This document shows positions 37,458 to 48,805 of a DNA stretch of 64,000 bases, piece after piece. The notes under the pieces were generated by a model that did not search any database, had not been told where the DNA came from, and was given only the letters and a program-made list of their open reading frames with translations. The stretch's first letter is position 1; every line of letters begins with the position of its first letter. A program made the translations under genes and the position numbers. The stretch is from Chalara sp. BL73 (lineage: Eukaryota > Ascomycota > Leotiomycetes > Helotiales): positions 126,501 to 190,500 of the forward strand of contig CAKJVC010000010.1 of NCBI GenBank assembly GCA_918026815.1. The letters run 5' to 3'.

Positions 37458-39072
37458 AGTCTCATTCATGCCACACGAGCTGTCTGTGATGGGCCGATGA
37501 ACGTTGGTACAGGTGTTTAACAGCTCATACTGGTGTTCGACAATTTTCATAAGCTTTTAAATGCTGGTTGTAATTTGGTTGAGAAGGAGTTGCGATACCC
37601 CCTCATTTTCAATGGTCTTCATGCCTGGGTAATAACGGATGTCTCGCTGTCTCATGCGTAATTATAACCGTGCTCAAATAAATAAAAAATACCTTTTCTG
37701 GACTGAATCCCATCCATCTCCTGTTGTATAACCAACTTCCATCTCTTATCAAGTGATACACTCGTGGCATTGTGTCCCTTCTCTGCCATCCCCTTCAATT
37801 AGCATCTTCTGCTCTGATAATTTGCAGTGAGCTTGTGGAAAACCAAGCGACTAACCTCTGAGAGATCTCAGATATTTAGACATCTTATAAGCACATCTTT
37901 TTCGATATCAGCATCTACAACAGATCTGTGCTTCGGCATAAAGGCTTGCATATTTACCGCCAGCTCGGATACCGTCGGGTCTTTGATATTCACACTGTAC
38001 GCTTTACCGAACTTTGTGCTTGTAAGCTATGTTTAGGTTGAGCAATTGTATACGAATTAGTCTATGGCTAAGTAGTCCTTGTAAAATTCACCTGCAAGCT
38101 TCTGTTTAATATGTCTTATTCTCTTCTTAAAGGGTCGGCTTTCGATTCTTAAGTCATCACGGCTTATTAAGCCACACTGCCAAGATAATTAGGATGCTTC
38201 TGGTTAGTTGTTTCTTTGCCATCATAATGGGCCTGAGGCGAAGAAATCCTGCCTTTTGAGGCATATGTTAAAAAGGTCAGAACTGCAACTGGAACCCGGT
38301 CGGAACTAGTACCGAGCCTCAAAGAAGGCCAGCGAAATTCACCTTCTTGTCACTAGAAAGCACCATGGGATCGAATCTTGCGAAGTCGTAACATCAGTCG
38401 ACTAGTAGCGTGAGCTCTAGTGAGCTGTTTAATGGTATCGAGATAGCTAAAGCTGCCAGCTGTCCGAAGAATACGCTCTAACTAATATCAAACCTTAGTA
38501 ACTTACGATAAGATAGAGGACCGTAATTAGTTTTTTTTAAAAAAATAATAGAAGCTTTACAAGCCAACGATCTAAACTTAATGCCGTGATCTTCGTCTTG
38601 TTAGTTGCACAGCGCTGGCGGCGCGCAAGTTCAGCCTATTAATTCCATGTCCGGCTGTAGCTTTGCAGGATAAAACTGTACTATAATTATTTCAATTCGT
38701 GTATAGAACTCGCTCTTAGACTTTCAAATTACTGTTCTCAGTTCCCACAATAGTAATACGATCTTTTTAACCGTGTCTAGAGTGACTTTTGAGACACCAA
38801 CTTTTGCTGCCTCAGGCATGGTAATCCTTACACCTGAACAATGACCTAGCCTGATACTGCTCGAACACAACTCTGCAATGAAAATTCAGCTAATAAGCAG
38901 CGACACGATCTCGTACTAAAGCATCAATTTTCTGATATAATCTGGGACTCCTGAGTACCTCTTTGCCTATCTTGAACCTCAGCTGGGAAATTCACGCTGA
39001 CTAGTGCAGAGCTACTGCGATTGATCCTACTGCGATTGATCCGAGGCTACATCTTGGGATACCGTTGCAAAT
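37458..39072. other. intergenic region upstream of HET gene
   Basis: No gene is supported in 1.6 kb. It holds an A/T homopolymer block near 38527-38546 and a 15-bp tandem duplication 30 bases before the HET start codon. Confidence 0.55.
39012..39041 (+). repeat. perfect 15-bp tandem duplication upstream of HET gene
   Basis: The unit CTACTGCGATTGATC occurs twice head to tail, ending 31 bases before the ATG of the HET gene, so it lies in the likely 5' leader or core promoter. Confidence 0.9.
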
Positions 39073-41190
39073 ATGGGCCTTTGTCATAGTACTCTTGAAC
39101 AAGAAGGTTCTCAAACTGGAGATGCCTCGCACCAGCGGACATTGTCGAGGCCTTCCACTATCAAGAAGAATCGAGGCTTCGGTGAAGAAGCCGCACCATC
39201 AGAAACAAAGTATCGCCCGCTTGATGCCTCCAAACGGGAAATCCGTCTAATTCACCTCACGCCTGCACGTGTATCAACATTAACTGCCTTTGGAAAGCCA
39301 AATTATACATGTTCACCAGTTTTTGACGACCCTATTCGATGTTTTTTCGAATACGGCTACATTGAAGAAATCCAGCCCTTCCATGCTCTATCATACACTT
39401 GGGAAGACGACAGCCTCGGAGAAAAGTTTGGGTATCCTTACGACTTGAGTAAAGAGATCTTCAACGAGGCTTTTGTAATTCTTGACGGCCAAAAGACAGC
39501 TGTGACAAGAAATCTATGGGCTGCACTCTGGCACTATAGAGCGTTTAGTGCCGCTCATCTTCAGCGTCCCGACTTATCATCAGAACGGAGGCAGAACATG
39601 CTTCATGCTGGCACGCCTATATGGATAGATGCACTTTGTATAAATCAAGAGGATTTAGCAGAGCGGAATTCGCAGGTCAAAATTATGAGGGAGATATACC
39701 GCAGAGCACGATGTGTTCAGGTGTGGTTAGGTCCAATGACCGCCGATGTTGCTGCCGCGTCGGAGCTCTTGGCGGTATGGACCACCAAGATGTCAGATCT
39801 CTCTAATATTGCCAATGTGACTACTGACGATACAAAAGAGCTTGGTTTTATTTTAATCAGAGATCCTCAATTAAGAATAGCGTGGGAAGCACTCATCACC
39901 TTGCTCTCTCGAAAGTATTGGAGAAGGTTATGGATTGTTCAAGAAATCCTCAGTAATCAATGCCTGAATATTCTTTTTGGCTGTTCCATAATATCGAAGG
40001 ATATCCTACTCCAAATGTGGATAATGGTTGACATATTTGTGCGGAGCGATGCATTTACTGGAAGCCCTTTTGAATTACAGTTGATTGGAACGTTTTCAGA
40101 ATTAGCCTTTCCACACGACGCATATACTATTTTTAAGCCGGACTTTCGTGGCTTCGATCTCTTCGATCTTTTCAAAAGATATAGGACACAAAAGTGCCTC
40201 GACCCTAGGGATAAAGTCTATGGTCTTTTGGGTCTTGCTAAACCATACGAACATATCGATTGTTTCGAGATTGATTACTCACTATCGTCAGATCTCTTGT
40301 ATAAGATGACGACCGCATATATCATTAAGGGATCAAAAAGTCTTGACATATTTCGTGAGATAACGAATAAGACATGTGCTCAACACATGCCTAGCACGTT
40401 GCCGTCTTGGGTACTCAATTTGGAGGATGAACGTCACAGAATATACCCAGATCTCACTAGCGGTGGATGTGCATCTGGACAAACTATGCCTGTGGTGAAC
40501 TTCTCTCAGCCATTAGACATCCTCACCGCTCGAGGATTTATGCTCGGAACAGTCGACTCTATTTGGCCTATCGCCTTCGCGAATTACGATCCCGATGTGG
40601 TAGCCATGGCTATTGTCATGCTTATTAATCTTGCCCTGTCCCTAGTCCGGGGCTCACATTCGGGGAAGCTTGTAGTTCCCTTGCACGATGTGCAACCAGA
40701 CTACAAAAGCAACAGAATAGAGGCTATAAAGAAACTTAGAGCCCTCTATTCGCTTCTTTTCCGTCATATCAAGGATGTATATTCAATTCGGGACGTCGAC
40801 CCGCTCTCAGAAGAAGACTTTCTGAATTTCTGCGATATAGTAATGGACTGCTGTCCTTCTGCTCTTTCTGCTGATAATATAACTAGTCTACGTGATCGAT
40901 CTCAAAGCAAGCAACTTTACCACTATTTCAAACACACCACCTTATTTATCACTTCTGATACCAGTCCAAAGTTCATTGATTATAATCAATATAATATTGG
41001 GAAGTGTTATGAATTTAACAAGAAAGGTGATGTCATTGCTATTCTTTACGGTTGTAGTAGTCCTATCATTCTCCGCCAAGTTAGCAATACGCCTAGGCAG
41101 TATAAAATGTTAGGTAGCATATTTTTTCCGGGATATGAGAATGGGGAGGCTTTGGGACAATTTGAGGAAGTTGATTTTGAGATTACCTAA
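39073..41190 (+). CDS. HET-domain protein with N-myristoylation motif
   Basis: This is a 705-residue, single-exon heterokaryon-incompatibility (HET, PF06985) protein. The HET domain spans about residues 104-285. Its motifs are PFHALSYTWEDD, IWIDALCINQEDLAERNSQV and IYRRARCVQVWLGP, followed by the usual downstream blocks RKYWRRLWIVQEIL and DPRDKVYGLLGLA. HET proteins act in allorecognition and cell death after fusion of unlike hyphae. The N terminus MGLCHS fits the N-myristoylation rule (Gly2, Ser6) with Cys4 placed for palmitoylation, so the protein is probably tethered to a membrane. The C-terminal ~300 residues are of the HET-specific variable type with no second domain that I recognise. 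No stops or frame breaks are present. Another gene relic, a kinase fragment, starts 24 bases after its stop codon. Confidence 0.9.
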   Translation: MGLCHSTLEQEGSQTGDASHQRTLSRPSTIKKNRGFGEEAAPSETKYRPLDASKREIRLIHLTPARVSTLTAFGKPNYTCSPVFDDPIRCFFEYGYIEEIQPFHALSYTWEDDSLGEKFGYPYDLSKEIFNEAFVILDGQKTAVTRNLWAALWHYRAFSAAHLQRPDLSSERRQNMLHAGTPIWIDALCINQEDLAERNSQVKIMREIYRRARCVQVWLGPMTADVAAASELLAVWTTKMSDLSNIANVTTDDTKELGFILIRDPQLRIAWEALITLLSRKYWRRLWIVQEILSNQCLNILFGCSIISKDILLQMWIMVDIFVRSDAFTGSPFELQLIGTFSELAFPHDAYTIFKPDFRGFDLFDLFKRYRTQKCLDPRDKVYGLLGLAKPYEHIDCFEIDYSLSSDLLYKMTTAYIIKGSKSLDIFREITNKTCAQHMPSTLPSWVLNLEDERHRIYPDLTSGGCASGQTMPVVNFSQPLDILTARGFMLGTVDSIWPIAFANYDPDVVAMAIVMLINLALSLVRGSHSGKLVVPLHDVQPDYKSNRIEAIKKLRALYSLLFRHIKDVYSIRDVDPLSEEDFLNFCDIVMDCCPSALSADNITSLRDRSQSKQLYHYFKHTTLFITSDTSPKFIDYNQYNIGKCYEFNKKGDVIAILYGCSSPIILRQVSNTPRQYKMLGSIFFPGYENGEALGQFEEVDFEIT

Positions 41191-41213
41191 ATCGTTCAAG
41201 CATATTATTTAAT

Positions 41214-41606
41214 AACAGTGATAGCCAGAATATCTTACGGAGGATTCTACTTGAATATTACTCGAACGGTACGCTACAAAACTTTTTGCAGTCGCCGAAA
41301 AATAACTTGCCCTAGCACTAATAAGCTATGTAAATTACTAGTGCACTCAGCCGGCTTTATGAACTCGGTATAACTTATATAGATTTGAAACTTGCAAACA
41401 TTGTACTCAGCAGTATAGCTATAAAAGCTATTCTTATCGATGTTAGCGGTATTAGAAGTACTAGTCGAAATTGGCTTTTACCCGAAATGAAAACATTGTT
41501 AAAACCACTATCCGAAAATCTGAATTCTCGTATACAAAATGATATTTTGGCGCTAAAGAAAATAGTTTCAGTAATAGCCAACGCTGCAAGTAATGAAAAA
41601 GCATAA
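41214..41606 (+). pseudogene. protein-kinase domain remnant
   Basis: Translated in one frame, this stretch gives successive kinase landmarks. They are a hinge-like RILLEYYSNGTLQNF (41241 on), the catalytic loop YELGITYIDLKLANIVL (41361 on, aspartate kept), a DFG-equivalent ILIDVSGI, an APE-equivalent WLLPEM, and an αF-like QNDILALKKI. Between the hinge and catalytic loop the frame carries stops (TAG, TAA, TAA, TAA at 41311-41333), and no N lobe is found upstream because the HET gene ends there. It is therefore a truncated relic, not a working kinase. The landmarks resemble fungal kinases of the DLKLENIVLD/LIDISG type, and differ from the pseudokinase at 16783. It may have been carried in with the neighbouring HET gene, or cut by its insertion. 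Confidence 0.65.
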
Positions 41607-42894
41607 CGACTTCTAACACGGCTTTTATAGCTTGCTACTACAAAGCTTTCTCCGCGGATTTCTCTTTAAGATGCGCTTTTACTACTTTCTTAGACTTAGC
41701 GAAATATATTAAGAGAACTTAGACTAGTTAACATTATTTGGATCAAAGCCACCGTTTAAGCGTCCTTCTGGTAATATTTTAGTTGCTAGGACAATTAGGA
41801 TAAGTGAAGTAAATACCAGGGCCCTCGCGTTTTCCTCCTGGTTTTCTGTCACAACCAGAAAAAGTGCACATTCCTCCTGTCGTGCTGGAATCCTCCGACC
41901 TACTGCTGATGCTGTATAGTGTTTTGTTGCGCTTGGCGTCATCGCAAGGGTGCTAAAGCGTTGTATTATAATGTCTGCAACTACTAACGCGAGATTTGAA
42001 GTCACATATGATATGTATATATTGCGCAAGGATTCTGGATTTCTTCTTGACGTATACAACAGTAAATCTATGATACTGGATTCCTGCTCTATGTATACTT
42101 GTATCTGACATGTGTGGACTGCAGCTTGAGCTGTCCAAAGCTTAAAAACGGTCCGATGACCTAAATACTGATTGTCGTGCATAGGGTCACCGAATCAGAT
42201 AGCATCATTTATATGATCTCCATCTCTTCTTTAACCTAAGTTCAGATGAATTTCGTCCCGCCGTTCGTCATACTTTGTACAACAGCTGGTCAATGCGGGG
42301 GTCACGGAATGAGGACATGGTTCTCTCCTCAAGCAATACAATGCCATTCAGCCACAGGCTTAGTAGGTAATTACATAATGCAATTCTATTTTACAGAATT
42401 CCCTTGTCTCGATCGTGTCAAAATTACCAAATATATAGTAAGGTGTAGCTTTCAGCACATCAATCTAAATTCGGTTAGTCACTTTGTCAGAAGTTGATCC
42501 GCGTGGCGAGTTTATGTAAATCTGCATGCTATAGCAGCCACAAAGCTTGACAACGAATTTTTAGCAAAGTATTGGATGTATATGTACATCTCAGGTAACA
42601 CACTTCTGTATATATTAGGAGTAAGAAAAGTGCCGTGGTGGAGGTATAGCGAAGAAACCCTGTTGTACTATAAACGAAGGCATCCTGCAAATCAAGCGCG
42701 AGAAAAATTACGCAATTTTTTTTCTTAGTAGGAGGGTCTTAATGTGTTTAGAATTGGCTGTGGAGTATATGTAATACAAAAAAAAAATAAGGGTTGCCTA
42801 TATGTGTATAGTTTTGATATAGTTTAAAAGTGAAGTATTAATATTTTTTCTCGGCACGGTGAGTTTCTCGCTACGCAGGGATGGACGTTAGCCC
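41607..42894. other. intergenic region, possible relics
   Basis: A 152-codon frame at 41724-42182 (-) has one hydrophobic stretch but no recognisable family. The section 42700-42850 is AT-rich. No gene is supported. Confidence 0.45.
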
Positions 42895-43581
42895 TCAGAT
42901 CAACTCCTTCCCATTAATACTCCACCCCTCAACAACAACCTCTAAATTCTTCCCCACCGCCTGGTCCCTCGGGTCCGGCCGTCCCGCAAATACACCTACA
43001 AGAACACTTTCCACGGCCCCATTATCCTCCTCCAAAAAAACCCACGGCACCTTCCTCACCAGCGTCTTTGCCTCCCCATCTTCCTCCGAAAATGCATAAA
43101 CCCCCAACGCATCGCCCATCCTCTCCATACACACCATCAACCTACGTGACCCATGCTCTCGCCCACACCGCCGCTCAAAAAGCGACCAGTCGCTCCACGT
43201 CTCCCGCGCGACAACCGAGCCGAAAACCCTGCCGTCGACAACCTCCAGGCCAACTTTCACCCACCGCGGATGCGTCTCTCGGTCCCCTGGAGAATCTTTG
43301 CTGGGGATGGGCTTCCCCTTTTCGAGGAGCACTAGGATGAGTCCCGCTTGGTCGTATTGCAGGCTCGGGTTGTCGCTGGATGACGGGGTGAACGGGAGGC
43401 GCACCGCTGCGCTGGCGGTGCGGAAGGTGCGGAGCGGGATGGTGGCATAGGATATTGGTCCCGAGAAGCGGAAGCCGGTTTTTTGGGATGCGTAGATGTC
43501 TGATTTTGGTGGCGCGACGAGGGGAGAGGGGGATTCTTGGTTGGGGGTGGAGTTGATGAAGTTTATGGTGGGATGGGACAT
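42895..43581 (-). CDS. DUF1349 concanavalin A-like fold protein
   Basis: This is a 228-residue, intronless protein starting at ATG 43581. It matches the DUF1349 family (sometimes called regulation of enolase 1), a concanavalin A/LamG-like β-sandwich. The family order is seen: an N-terminal hydrophobic strand, the AAVRLPFTPSSSDNPSLQYDQAGLILVL core (landmark only), the KVGLEVVDGRVFGSVVARETWSDWS strand pair, then WVFLEEDNGAVESVLVGVFAGRPD near the C terminus. There is no signal peptide, so it is probably cytosolic. Members are thought to bind carbohydrate-like ligands, but a biochemical role is not established. The sequence has higher G+C than its AT-rich surroundings. Confidence 0.82.
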   Translation of the reverse strand: MSHPTINFINSTPNQESPSPLVAPPKSDIYASQKTGFRFSGPISYATIPLRTFRTASAAVRLPFTPSSSDNPSLQYDQAGLILVLLEKGKPIPSKDSPGDRETHPRWVKVGLEVVDGRVFGSVVARETWSDWSLFERRCGREHGSRRLMVCMERMGDALGVYAFSEEDGEAKTLVRKVPWVFLEEDNGAVESVLVGVFAGRPDPRDQAVGKNLEVVVEGWSINGKELI

Positions 43582-46500
43582 ATTAACTCTTGGATTGTTG
43601 AGGATGGAACGATAAAGAGGTCTTTGTGAGCATTCTGTGAGTTGGTTTGTTTGTTTGTTTTATAGGCATCTGTTGGAGTTGTTTGTCATCCAGGGAATCT
43701 CCTGCTCGGATAGAATCCGAGGGAGGATGGGATGTCATTAATGCCAAGAGCCTAGTTCTGGATTTCACCTCAAATGACAATGATGGCTACAACTGCTTGC
43801 AGAAACTCTTGATTTGGGGTTGTTTATCCATGTAGCCAAGTTGGAATAGAGACCGTTACGAATTCTCAATCATTCATCTCCTCAATTTCGGATTTAGATA
43901 ACATACCCATTAGGCTTAGACTGATTAATTTGTGATTAACTCCAAGGTAATGTGGTAAATGTTCAGCAATCTACTTCTGAAAGCCATTTCCAACTTCTAC
44001 AATTGATCAAGATCTATAACGCAATATACAAGTGTTTCAAGGTCAAACTATATGAAGAATGAAGTTTGAATGTTCAAGGTTTTGGTGACGTCGACGATAA
44101 ATGTACATTCATTATAAGCGATAGCCTCCTCTCATCTTTCTCAAATATTGTGCAAAGATGTGAGCAGTAGGTGCTGTAGGAGAGACTAATATCCGTTCCA
44201 AATTCCTTTATTTAAGCAATTAGTCAAACCGCAGTAAACTGTTCCATCCTCCAAAATCATCTTCTTTAGCGTTTAGGTACCACGTATAATTTTCATGGAG
44301 AAAAGAGTATTCGTAAGCTTTCAGGTGGAGTTCAAGAGCAAGGTTTGTTCTTGGAAAACTTTTCACCACCATTTTTCTTGTAGATACCGGAGTTCGTAGC
44401 CACAACAGCGGAGAATTGGAAGGGAGAGCTTATGGTTGACTCTATATAGGCCAGCTTCTAGAATTCGAGCATCGGCGATAAGATTAATAATGGGGTTCTG
44501 ATGGCCGCGAAATTCGATGCAGCAGTTGGTGTTCCCGATCCAGAGTCTGGTCCAGGAGATGTTGAGGTTGGCGAGCTTGTTGGTGCAGTGCTGTTTGTGG
44601 CAGTGGTGGCGATCAACTTTTAGGCTCAACCAGTGATTGGGATCTGGAACTAAAATGCGTCCGTGGTGTGCCGGTTTCTGAAAGCAGGGTTGTGGTAGAG
44701 GTTCTTGCATCGCCTGTCTTTGTATCGAATGTGAGAAGCACGGATTGGGCGGCCGCCGTTGCGGGTGTACTGGAGCGGCGAGAGTTGTAGTGGCAGTCTG
44801 CAAACTAATGACAGCATTGCCAGTCCAGTTCGGCAAACCCTTTACAACTACAGTTGTCGCTGTCACATCCTACTTATCCCGTTATATCATAGGTCGATTG
44901 TCGATGGATAGAAGGATTATACGAACCGGGGCAAGAACGGATGCCCTGAGTGCTGGCTACAGGAGTGAAACGGTTTCATCATCAGTGGCATTTGGTGGTG
45001 ATAATTCATATTCCAATAATGGGTTCATGACGTTGAAAATCGAATTTTGTGCTGTAGCAAGATTGAAGAACTACGCTGCGAGAATTGAGCTGGAACACAC
45101 GGTAGAAGGTTAAATGTATGATATTGATGCACTGCTGAAGTGGGTAACTATGCTTCTAGAATAAGCGTGATTAATTGGTTGCCCTGTTTGAATATTGAGA
45201 AGCCTTCCCGACAGTGACGGCCTTGGTATTATATACTTAAGATATCCTACAGGCTCATTCAAGGCTCAATATCTGCACTTAGTAATGTTACAGCTTCCTA
45301 CTTTTCGGCTCACAAATTCGGCATCGCTAATTTTGATATACATAAAACTGTTTAAAGTGCATAAGCCATGCGAAGCAGAATAGTATAAACTGAACAGCTA
45401 GGGGCAGCTTCTTCTACCTTTCAACTAAAACTTCTGTATATCGATTTAACGGAAGTAGGTTAGCCTGATGTGGCTCAGCAATTTCAACTTGTCATTTTAA
45501 ATGCAATATATTCATCAATTGGCGGAGTCTGCATGCCGACTTTGGGTGCTAGCAGGGAAATGTATTGCTTACCATCCGCCGAGGGAAGATTTGAGGCCAA
45601 TCAACTGTTTACAATGTAGACTAGAATCTCAAGTAATTTTATATCAGATTGCAGGATAGCCTAACTCTGAATAATCTGAGCCGCTCGGTTCCTGAAATCA
45701 TTGTTTCATTTCGTGATTTTAATTGTTATATTGACAGGGTCCTATACCCGATCAATTGTGTACCAACCACGGAGGATGTTGAATATAGAGGATTAATTTC
45801 AAATGCCACAAATGCGTGAGATGAGATATATATCCCTCTACTCCACATTAGCTGCCAAGGCATGTTTACTCGTTGTGCAGCTGAACAGTTAGTCGGAACC
45901 CCTATGGAGTGGCGATTGATTGGTTCAGATTGCGAAGGCAGCCAATGGTATATCAAATTGCAAACAGTGAAATAGAATAATATTATGCACTGCCAGCTCG
46001 AATTTAAGATGTTTATCAATACATGAAATAAACTGATCAATCCTAGGGTATCTAGCTTGGGAAGAGGTTACTGGGGGACTGTTAAAAATACGGTAACAGC
46101 TGCCCCACAGAATGGTAGGCAACGCGGAGAAGGACTCATTGCTGCTGGAATCCTCCCTAAAATACCCCAATACAGTGATTGTATTCTAGTTCCAGAATCT
46201 GAAGCAGAGGGTGCTGAAATCCAAAAAGAGATATGTGAATTGCTGAGAAAGCGAGCTGTTTGCCAAGTCTAATTTCAATTGGTCATAGGATCCGAACCTT
46301 ATTTTAGCGTCACAGGGCTTTCCGAGAAACAACAGCTTTAAAAGCTGCTTGCATCAAATCCTAGCTGTCAGACAGACAATACACTATTATGGGGGTGAAT
46401 AAGATGGTTGAGTGTTCAGCTGGCTGTTTGATTGGTAAAGCTCTGCCCATCTCTAATGAACTATAGACTCGTTTATTATAGTATCCACACGTCGAAGTTC

Positions 46501-46987
46501 CCTTCTATCGTAAATACGACAGTAATACCATCGAGAAGACATATTTTATGAAATGAGAAGTATGGTGAATGAACACGATTTCTAATATACATGTGCATGA
46601 TCTGTTGCTACATTCCTGGGCACGCTGTCGGGTGTGGGGATGGAATCTTCTAGAGTAATGGGTTCCAAGGACGAATACACACGTCCATGAGGATTTCTGG
46701 ATCATTACAGGTGTCTTTATAGAATCTGCAAATCTTGATATCACCAATAGTGACTGGCTAGCTGCAGGATCTGTAGGGAAAATCTCAAAAGGCAAGGATT
46801 GCAAACTGGAATTTTTCCTAGATCTCAGTACGATAACACACTTCATATCCAAGCACAGGTGCTTTGTGTGAATTGCACATTTGGAAGGATATACGTATCA
46901 CATTTTCCAGGAGACGAGGAAGGAAAATCAAATACAGCTGTGCTACGTCCTGGATAATTTCTCATTATATTATGCAGATTCTATGCT
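43582..46987. other. long intergenic region with weak relics
   Basis: No intact gene is supported in 3.4 kb. The minus strand of about 44480-44870 contains a possible Ser/Thr-rich relic, listed separately. The remainder shows only short frames. Confidence 0.45.
44480..44870 (-). pseudogene. possible relic of a Ser/Thr-rich secreted or surface protein
   Basis: On the minus strand, pieces of protein-like sequence are spread over different frames: a Thr-rich stretch near 44770-44860, another in the middle, and a Thr/Ser/Pro/Gly stalk (TSSPTSTSPGPDSGSGTPTA) near 44500-44570 followed by a short hydrophobic run. This looks like the stalk of a surface protein broken by frameshifts. Low-complexity composition makes chance hard to exclude. 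Confidence 0.2.
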
Positions 46988-48805
46988 CTATGCCGCCAGA
47001 GTGACTGGATTTTGGACAACCGGATACTTGGGGAAGTATGGTTTGTATATCTAAATCCACGTTACTATAGGATTACCAAACCTGCGATAAAGAACACTTA
47101 CTGATTGGCAGAGGGTATTGTACTCCAACGCGGACGCCTCAGTTATCGAAAGCTCATCTCCAGGAACACCCAATTCCGCCACCGTTCCACAATATGGCTC
47201 TGTCTTCTCCCACCCAGGACCCGCAGATGGGTTCTTGATCCATGCAACAAACCAATTATTAATAGAGTCTGCTAATGCTTGTTGGGCAGCCGTGACTCCG
47301 GAGAGAGTGCTAAAGCATTCGTTGCCACCTAAAAAGAATGGTACTTCCGTGCCATGAGTGGGAGCAGTACCAGGAACACCAACAACGTTGTCATATGCTC
47401 CAAAGAATCGATATGCCCAGGTGTCTTGCTTTGCACTACGCGTATCGATGAAATAGTCGACCGGGCAATTGAAGCGTGCATCTCCGTATTGGGTCCCGCT
47501 CATAAGGGATTGGGAGGCAAATTCGGAAGCGTTGTATGCTGCCAGGAGCACATTATCAGGTATGTGAGCGCTATCGGCATCAAAAGTGTTGATCCAAGAA
47601 CTGAATTCAGTGTTCTCGCCTCCGTATACAAGGCTGAAGATAGTCCCTTCACCGTCGGAGTTACCGGTTAGCAAAGGCACGTGTGAAGCGTAATTTCCAG
47701 CCCTGAAGCGGGCTGCATAATCCGCATAGCGCGTGCTCTCGTCAATGACTGGTGTGAACCACGTGTTGGTGGTTGAGTTGAATGTTGCTGTTTGGAAAGC
47801 ATAAATATCGACATTACGAAGACAATCGAGTTGGCCTTGTCCAGTTCCACATCCAACCTCAGCGGCAACTACATCAAGTGCCACGCCTTGGGGAGCATAG
47901 GCGGGACCAGATATTGCGTTGGCGCTCATTTCTACAGCACCTCTGAGCCATGTTTTTGGGTGGTTCCACAGATAGTGGTCAACCTGAACTCCTCCAGATG
48001 AATGGCCACCAAATACAATATGGGCAGGGTCACCACCAAATGCTTAAATGGATTAGAAAATTCCGCTTTATGGGGCTTTTCTAACTTTACCTTGGATGTT
48101 ACTGTGGATCCATTCCAGGGCTTTTTCAACATCAAGGATACTAAAGTTCTGGACGCCCTTCAACTCTGCCGAGTTTGGAGACGCGAATATACTCTCACGA
48201 GTGTTGAAGCTGACATAGATTACACCTTTGCGAGCGAAATTGTTGCCTTGGAGTTGAGGGTTACTACTAGATCCTGTGACCATGGCACCGCCATACATAT
48301 ATACAAACACCTTCAGCAGGTCAGAAGAATGGCCCGGTTAGTACTCAGATGATAGTCATAGCTTACAGGTAGTTTTTCCCCTGTGGAAGGAGCCCAGATG
48401 TTTAGGTTGAGGCAGTCTTCACCCTGTTGAGTATAATACGAGTTGCTTATAGCCTGAGGACATGTTGCACCGTAAGAAGTAGCATTGAACACAGATTTAG
48501 CATCATTTTTAACTTCTTGAGGTGTAAGCCACCTGACCAAGTTAGTATCTGAAGATAATTGAGATGGGAATTTCCGGTGGGATGACATACCGATTCTTTC
48601 CCCCAGTCGTTGCAGCAAAGGGAATACCAAGGAATACAGAATTGCCAGAAGTATCTTTGAAGCCTTTGATAGTTGCTTGCTTCAGGGCTACGGTCGGTTG
48701 GGACGCGTCACGAGCGATGTAGGCAGCTTCAATCGCTGGAGCGATGGACCCGGAGACAGCCAAGCTCAAGCATAGAGCCTTTTCGAGAACTTTCCTAATT
48801 CCCAT
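46988..48805 (-). CDS. secreted type-B carboxylesterase
   Basis: This is a 534-residue α/β-hydrolase with exons 48591-48805, 48367-48532, 48091-48310, 47102-48042 and 46988-47050. The introns are 48-58 nt and one has a TACTAAC branch site. A signal peptide is evident (ALCLSLAVSGSIAPAIEA, residues ~10-27), so it is exported. Type-B features appear in order: FLGIPFA, the EDCLNLNIWAP block, the oxyanion-hole region FVYMYGGAM, the nucleophile elbow GGHSSGG rebuilt next to a splice, a VIDES strand, and the catalytic histidine in THGTEVPFFLG. Several NxS/T sequons suit a secreted enzyme. The final 51-nt intron restores the IYKPYFPKYPVV end. Substrate cannot be read from the sequence; esters of fatty or aromatic acids are typical. 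It looks intact. Confidence 0.92.

Noticed and set aside
41724..42182. 152-codon minus-strand frame
   Set aside because: Composition looks non-coding, with no motif; possibly a relic, but it cannot be supported.
46057..46272. 71-codon plus-strand frame with acidic C terminus
   Set aside because: Short, isolated, no known motif.
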